NCBI GenBank assembly: GCA_020058145.1
Contig: JAGVEP010000456.1
Coordinates: 1 to 9,753 of the forward strand
DNA from: Phycisphaerae bacterium
GTDB lineage: Bacteria; Planctomycetota; Phycisphaerae; UBA1845; Fen-1342
Length of the DNA stretch: 9,753 nucleotides
Reading direction: 5' to 3'
Below, in pieces: positions 6,171 to 9,753 of this stretch. Position 1 is the first letter of the stretch, and each line of letters starts with the position of its first letter. Made by a program: the position numbers and the translations under genes. The notes beneath the pieces were generated by a model. That model had not been told where the DNA came from, made no database searches, and was given only the letters and a program-made list of their open reading frames with translations.

Positions 6171-9100
6171 CTATTCGAGGTCCGCCAAGTTCAGCGCGAT
6201 CGCCGCCTGCCGTTGTCGCATGTCGTCGAGGCGTTGCCGCTCCTGTTCAACCACGGCCGCCGGGGCTTTGGCCACAAAACCAGGATTGCCGAGCTTCCCG
6301 GCGAGGCGTTCGATGTGACCGCCGAGCTCGTCGCGCTCGCGGCGGAGGCGGTCGCGTTCGGCGGTGAGGTCCATCAGTCCGCGTAGCGGCACGTAGACTT
6401 CCACGCCGGTGAGAACCTTGGTCGCCGACTCGGGCGGCTTGGTCACGTCTGGGCCGATTGTCAGCGCCTGGCAGCGGCCGAGACGTTCGAGCACGGCGTG
6501 CTGCCGTTGCAGGCCGGCCGCAATTTCGGCGCCCGGGCGGATAAGCGCTTGCGGTAGCTTCCCGATCGCGGGCTGCTTGGTCGCCGCACGGCTGGTGTTG
6601 ATGCGGACCAGCGTGTCGCGGAGGGCCTTGATAACCTCCTGGAGGGCTGCCATCTCGCGCTCGATCGCGGGCTCGACCACGAAACCGTCGGCGTCGGGCC
6701 ACGCGGCCTTGATGAGCGCGGGCTCGCCGCGGCGTGGATCACGCAGGCCGCGGAACGGTGCGCTGACGTTCAACTTCTGCCACAGAGCTTCGGTAATGAA
6801 CGGAATAACGGGGTGCATCAGCCGCAACGCCTGATCGAGCACGAAAGCGAGGACGCGGCGTGCGACGGCCGCCTGCGAACCGTCCCCCTGCCTGGGCGGG
6901 ACCACAGGGGGGTTTGACCCTCCCCCGGCCCCTCCCTGAGAGGGAGGGGGGTTGGCGGCATACAACCTCGGCTTGACGAGTTCCACATACCAGTCGCAGA
7001 AGTCGCTCCAGAAGAACGAATACAGCCGCCCGGTCATTTCGCTGATTTGGTAGCGGTCGTAGCGCTGATTCACGTCTGCAATACAGCCGGCCAGACGTGA
7101 CAGAATCCAGCGATCTTCAATGGCCAGGTCATCAAGCCGTAGCGGTTGCGCCCATGCGTCCGGACCAGCGGCACTCAGATTAGGCAATACAAAGCCCGTC
7201 GCCGCCTGCCAGATTTTGTTGCAGAAATTGCGGCCCAGCTCGAATTTCTCGCTGGTGTTGACCTGACGGCCGTCCGGCAGTTTGGTTGCCTTGACCGGCA
7301 GGCGCACATCCTGCGTCTCGGTGGCCATCTGGGCCATGGTGAAGCGCAGGGCGTCGGTGCCGTACATTTCGATGATGTCGAGCGGATCGACGCCATTGCC
7401 GAGCGATTTGCTCATGCGCCGGCCCTGGCCGTCCTGGATGTTGGGGTGGATATACACGTGCTGGAACGGCACGCGACCCTTGAAATACAGGCTGAACACC
7501 GCCATCCGCGCGACCCACAGCGTGATGATCTCGCGGCCGGTCACCAGCACGCTGGTTGGGAAAAAATATTCGAGGTCGGTAACCCCATCCGCGACAGCGG
7601 CGCGAGCCGTCGGAGCACTCCGCGGGCTCGCGCCCGCGTCTCGGATTTCATCCCGCCCGTAATTGTCCGGCCACCCGAGGGTGCTCATCGGCCATAGACC
7701 GGAGCTGAACCACGTGTCGAGGACGTCGGGGTCTTGGACAAAGCCGGCCTCTTCCAGACCTTGCGCCACCGTCGGATCGCCACCCGTATAGCAAACCTGC
7801 GCGATATAGTCACCGTAGATTTCGCGACGCGGCGAACGCAGGAAGATCCGCGCGTCGGGTACAACGGATTGGTCCGCTGAGCGGACAAATCGCAGACAGA
7901 AATTCGACTCGTTGACAGATTTGTAACCGTGATTGCCCTTGATTAGGTGGTCAAGGCCGCCGGCCAGAAACACGAGGTCCCAGTCGCCATAGTCCTGAAT
8001 GGAAAACCGAAACGTCCACACCGGTATCCGATGCCCCCACCAGAGCTGCCGGCTGATGCACCAGTCGCGTTTTTCGCCGAGCCAGTCGAGGAAGGTGCGG
8101 GCGTAACGATCTGGGAAAAACCGCATCCGCCCGTCGCGGACGGCTTCCATCGCCGTCTCCGCGAGGTCGCCCATCTTCACGAACCACTGCTCGCTCAGCA
8201 GCGGCTCGATCGGCGTCTTGCTGCGGTCGCTGTGGCCGACTTCCGTTTCGTAGGGCTCAATTTTCTCGACGAGACCGAGCCCTTCGAGGTCCGCAACCAC
8301 CTTTTTGCGCGCGGCGTATCGGTCCAGTCCGACGTACGCACCCCCACGGTCGTTGATCTTCCCGTCCGGCGTCAGAATGTTGATCATCTCGACGCCATGC
8401 CGCTGGGCGAAGGCGTAGTCATTCGGGTCGTGCCCCGGCGTGACCTTCACGCAGCCCGTGCCAAACTCCTTTTTGACGAGAATATCATCGGCGATAATCG
8501 GAATCGGCCGGTTCATCAGCGGCAGGATGCAGCGCTTGCCGATCAGATGCTGATACCGCTCGTCGTCAGGATGAACGGCAATGGCGGTGTCGCCGAGCAT
8601 CGTCTCCGGCCGAGTCGTGGCGACGATGAGGTAGTCTCTTCCCTCCGTGCCTGCGTGCCTCCGTGCCTCCGTGCCTCCCCCCTCCAGCGGATACCGTATG
8701 TGCCACAAGTGCCCCTTCACCGTCTCATGGACAATCTCATCGTCCGCGACTGCGGTCTGCAGAAACGCATCCCAGTTCACCAGCCGCAGGCCGCGGTAGA
8801 TCAGCCCGGCCTTGAACCACTGGAAGAACGCCTCGTAGACCGCCTTCGCGCAGACCTCGTCAAGCGTGAACCGTGTCCGTTCCCAGTCGCACGAGAAGCC
8901 CATCTTGCGGAGCTGGTTCAGAATCCGGCTGCCGTAATCCTCTTTCCATTCCCAGATCTTCTTGACCAGCCCCTCGCGGCCTAGTTCATGCCGGGTGAGG
9001 TTCTGCTCTTCCTTGAGCTTACGTTCGACCACCGCCTGTGTCGCGATGCCGGCGTGATCGGTGCCCGGCATCCACAGGGCCTCGTAACCCTGCATCCGCG

Positions 9101-9302
9101 CGCGGCGAATGAGAATATCCTGGAGCGTATCGTTGATCGCGTGGCCGAGATGCAGGGCTCCGGTGACGTTCGGCAGCGGAATATCGATGACGTAGGGCTT
9201 TTTAAGAGGATTGGCGACGGCATGAAAGTGGCCGCCCTCTTCCCAGAAGCGATAGATGTCGCTTTCGATGTGGGCTGGATCGTAGCTGCCACCGATGCTC
9301 AT
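6171..9302 (-). CDS. valS: Valyl-tRNA synthetase (ValRS)
   Basis: A cytoplasmic class I aminoacyl-tRNA synthetase that joins valine to tRNA-Val using ATP and edits wrongly charged threonine. It has 1043 residues, against 951 in E. coli. Visible in order: the HIGH-type motif HLGH (51-54) within PLPNVTGALHLGHA; the editing domain with ATTRPET (228-234) and GTGCVKVTPGHDPNDY; WCISRQLWWGHRIPVW; DVLDTWFSSGLW; the KMSKS-type motif RMSKS (629-633); the anticodon-binding region with FCDWYVELVKPR and HPVIPFITEALWQ; and a C-terminal coiled-coil arm of Arg/Glu/Leu-rich helices. The ATG at 9302 is chosen because the conserved N-terminus starts there, with GGAG seven bases upstream; the frame open to 9554 is leader and repeat. 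Extra length lies in four places: residues 209-220, a segment of about 64 residues before DVLDTWFSS, about 26 residues around 557-568, and about 22 residues at 785-807. Three of these coincide with DNA repeats. The catalytic motifs are intact. Confidence 0.97.
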   Translation of the reverse strand: MSIGGSYDPAHIESDIYRFWEEGGHFHAVANPLKKPYVIDIPLPNVTGALHLGHAINDTLQDILIRRARMQGYEALWMPGTDHAGIATQAVVERKLKEEQNLTRHELGREGLVKKIWEWKEDYGSRILNQLRKMGFSCDWERTRFTLDEVCAKAVYEAFFQWFKAGLIYRGLRLVNWDAFLQTAVADDEIVHETVKGHLWHIRYPLEGGGTEARRHAGTEGRDYLIVATTRPETMLGDTAIAVHPDDERYQHLIGKRCILPLMNRPIPIIADDILVKKEFGTGCVKVTPGHDPNDYAFAQRHGVEMINILTPDGKINDRGGAYVGLDRYAARKKVVADLEGLGLVEKIEPYETEVGHSDRSKTPIEPLLSEQWFVKMGDLAETAMEAVRDGRMRFFPDRYARTFLDWLGEKRDWCISRQLWWGHRIPVWTFRFSIQDYGDWDLVFLAGGLDHLIKGNHGYKSVNESNFCLRFVRSADQSVVPDARIFLRSPRREIYGDYIAQVCYTGGDPTVAQGLEEAGFVQDPDVLDTWFSSGLWPMSTLGWPDNYGRDEIRDAGASPRSAPTARAAVADGVTDLEYFFPTSVLVTGREIITLWVARMAVFSLYFKGRVPFQHVYIHPNIQDGQGRRMSKSLGNGVDPLDIIEMYGTDALRFTMAQMATETQDVRLPVKATKLPDGRQVNTSEKFELGRNFCNKIWQAATGFVLPNLSAAGPDAWAQPLRLDDLAIEDRWILSRLAGCIADVNQRYDRYQISEMTGRLYSFFWSDFCDWYVELVKPRLYAANPPPSQGGAGGGSNPPVVPPRQGDGSQAAVARRVLAFVLDQALRLMHPVIPFITEALWQKLNVSAPFRGLRDPRRGEPALIKAAWPDADGFVVEPAIEREMAALQEVIKALRDTLVRINTSRAATKQPAIGKLPQALIRPGAEIAAGLQRQHAVLERLGRCQALTIGPDVTKPPESATKVLTGVEVYVPLRGLMDLTAERDRLRRERDELGGHIERLAGKLGNPGFVAKAPAAVVEQERQRLDDMRQRQAAIALNLADLE
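6884..6949. repeat. G/C-tract double-hairpin repeat in frame within valS
   Basis: Two inverted repeats lie side by side. CCCCTCCCT (6929-6937) pairs perfectly with AGGGAGGGG (6941-6949) across GAG, and CCCCCTG (6884-6890) pairs with CAGGGGG (6905-6911). The unit spans 66 bases (22 codons) and encodes a Pro/Gly/Ser-rich stretch (PPPSQGGAGGGS, then PPVVPPRQGDG). This lies between the conserved KPRLY and the helix ARRVLAFVLD, where the E. coli enzyme has a linker roughly 20 residues shorter. From memory, similar C/G-tract palindromes are common intergenic repeats in other bacteria. Confidence 0.75.
7599..7634. repeat. 36-bp near-perfect palindrome in frame within valS
   Basis: The arms GGCGCGAGCC (7599-7608) and GGCTCGCGCC (7625-7634) are perfect reverse complements. 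Inside them CGGAG (7611-7615) pairs with CTCCG (7618-7622), separated from the outer stem by a 2x2 mismatch. The resulting hairpin is very stable in either strand. It encodes residues 557-568 of ValRS (GASPRSAPTAR), inside a stretch between GWPDNY and TDLEYFFPTSV that is about 26 residues longer than in E. coli. Confidence 0.8.
8643..8678. repeat. 8-bp tandem repeat in frame within valS
   Basis: Four units of CTCCGTGC (8643-8650, 8651-8658 with one change to CTGCGTGC, 8659-8666, 8667-8674) and a half unit to 8678. On the coding strand this is GCACGGAG repeated. Eight is not a multiple of three, so each unit is read in a different frame, giving GGTEARRHAGTE (residues 209-220), a charged loop just before the editing motif DYLIVATTRPET. 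E. coli ValRS has about six fewer residues here. Confidence 0.8.
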
Positions 9303-9307
9303 ACCGG

Positions 9308-9313
9308 CTCTCC
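9308..9313 (-). promoter_or_regulatory. Shine-Dalgarno of valS
   Basis: GGAGAG on the minus strand (9313 down to 9308) places GGAG seven bases before the ATG at 9302. Most of it belongs to the first 30-bp repeat unit of the leader; the second unit carries the same TACGGAG. Confidence 0.65.
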
Positions 9314-9368
9314 GTACGGCGGGTACCGCCCACCGCCCGCTCCGTAGGGTGGGCACCGCCCACCAGCC
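9309..9368. repeat. Two tandem 30-bp REP-like units in the valS leader
   Basis: Units 9309-9338 and 9339-9368 match at 24 of 30 positions by eye. In the second unit, on the plus strand, GTAG (9344-9347) is followed by the perfect hairpin GGTGGGC-ACC-GCCCACC (9348-9364). A GTAG tetranucleotide at the base of a palindrome is the hallmark of REP elements moved by RAYT transposases (established for REP/RAYT systems). In the first unit the tetranucleotide is GTAC and the stem is imperfect. No RAYT gene is in the window. The units lie between the likely valS promoter and its start codon, so they would be transcribed in the leader. Confidence 0.65.
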
Positions 9369-9394
9369 GCGGTCGGACTTCAAGGCAAGCGGGC

Positions 9395-9422
9395 AGTTTA
9401 CACGGTGAGCGCAGCGTCGCAA
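9395..9422 (-). promoter_or_regulatory. valS: Possible valS promoter
   Basis: On the minus strand, TTGCGA (9422 to 9417) and TAAACT (9400 to 9395) are separated by 16 bases, each matching the sigma-70 consensus at four of six positions. Transcription would begin near 9388, giving a leader of about 85 bases made largely of the two repeat units. The motif is weak, and co-transcription with the gene upstream remains possible. Confidence 0.35.
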
Positions 9423-9435
9423 AACGGCGTTGTCG

Positions 9436-9753
9436 TCACTCGCGCAGTGCCAATGGCGGGGCGAGAATCTCCGCGAGGACGAATGCGGCTCGCAGGTCCG
9501 TGGGGTCGCGTAGGAGCACGCGGATACGTTGGGCAAGGGCGGTTTCGCCGACACGGTGCATAGCGGGAGCTGGTGCCGTCGGCGGCGGGGCGGTGGAAAC
9601 AGAACGGGGCGCGGAGACGGATTCAGATTTCGCGCCCCCGCGTGGTCCTTGCGCCCGCTGCCGGAGACGTTCCAGCGTGCGGTCGACGTCCTCGCGCAGC
9701 GTCCCCATCTCCGGCAGCGTCGGCCGCGCGATCGGAGATGGGGACGCTGCGCG
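9436..9753 (-). CDS. Small protein of unknown function, 5' partial
   Basis: On the minus strand the frame is open from the window edge to the TGA at 9438-9436 (105 residues visible). An ATG at 9708 would give 90 residues, but its only purine-rich site (GGAG) touches the ATG with no spacing, so a start further upstream is more likely. The N-terminal part is a charged helix (REDVDRTLERLRQRAQ). The middle is a low-complexity Ser/Pro/Ala linker. The C-terminal part is a conserved-looking helical segment (ALAQRIRVLLRD, then AFVLAEILAPPLALRE). I see no catalytic motif, signal peptide or membrane span. It lies 133 bases upstream of valS in the same direction. I do not recognise a family; the amphipathic ends suggest a binding or scaffold role, which is inference only. 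Confidence 0.55.
   Translation of the reverse strand, partial: RAASPSPIARPTLPEMGTLREDVDRTLERLRQRAQGPRGGAKSESVSAPRSVSTAPPPTAPAPAMHRVGETALAQRIRVLLRDPTDLRAAFVLAEILAPPLALRE
9693..9753. repeat. Perfect 21-bp inverted repeat at the window edge
   Basis: The bases 9693-9713 are the exact reverse complement of 9733-9753, separated by 19 bases (9714-9732). The right arm ends at the last base of the window, so the repeat may be longer. The left arm contains the ATG at 9708 of the small minus-strand gene, so the right arm carries the same ATG-GGG-ACG-CTG start in the opposite direction. It may be a real palindrome or a fold-back from sequencing or assembly. Confidence 0.8.

Noticed and set aside
8643..8678. 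A short CRISPR-like array
   Set aside because: The units are only 8 bp, directly adjacent with no spacers, and in frame within valS.
7947..8984. A 345-residue plus-strand open frame opposite valS
   Set aside because: It lies wholly antisense to a clear valS coding region. Long antisense frames are common in high-GC genes, and no signal or family motif is present.
9303..9554. An N-terminal extension of ValRS by 84 residues
   Set aside because: The extension would translate the leader repeats and the end of the upstream gene. The ATG at 9302 has a well-placed ribosome site and starts the conserved N-terminus.

Overview
This is a GC-rich bacterial window with five protein-coding genes. Three lie on the plus strand in the left two thirds, and two lie on the minus strand in the right third. 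No tRNA, rRNA, CRISPR array or transposase gene is visible. The gene types and style suggest a planctomycete-like organism: a giant secreted protein with Asp-Pro-Asn and Asp-x-Asp-Gly repeats and a Cys/TM/Arg tail, a small lipoprotein, a large unrecognised secreted protein, and REP-like elements around an otherwise ordinary housekeeping gene. That assignment is inference from pattern, not from a search.

Layout. 1..3765 (+) is the C-terminal part of a large extracellular protein, cut off at its 5' end. It has 112-residue Ig-like repeats in tandem, then three CARDB-like domains, then thrombospondin-type-3-like calcium-binding repeats, and ends in a sorting-type tail. 3766..3975 is non-coding and holds a long imperfect inverted repeat and a weak promoter candidate. 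3976..4251 (+) encodes a 91-residue lipoprotein. Five bases after its stop begins 4257..6134 (+), a 625-residue exported protein I do not recognise. A 36-base convergent gap follows. 6171..9302 (-) is valS, valyl-tRNA synthetase, about 90 residues longer than the E. coli enzyme. Its leader (9303..9435) contains two 30-bp REP-like units and a promoter candidate. 9436..9753 (-) is the C-terminal part of a small unknown protein that runs off the window, and the last 61 bases form a perfect 21-bp inverted repeat.

The most unusual signal is in valS. Three different repeat types (an 8-bp tandem array, a 36-bp near-perfect palindrome and a 66-bp G/C-tract double hairpin) sit in frame inside the gene, at places where the E. 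coli enzyme has shorter loops. A fourth repeat type makes up much of the leader and supplies the Shine-Dalgarno sequence. The catalytic and editing motifs are intact. I see no new defence, secretion or biosynthetic system. The lipoprotein and exported-protein pair is the only gene set here of unknown function that could form a small module.
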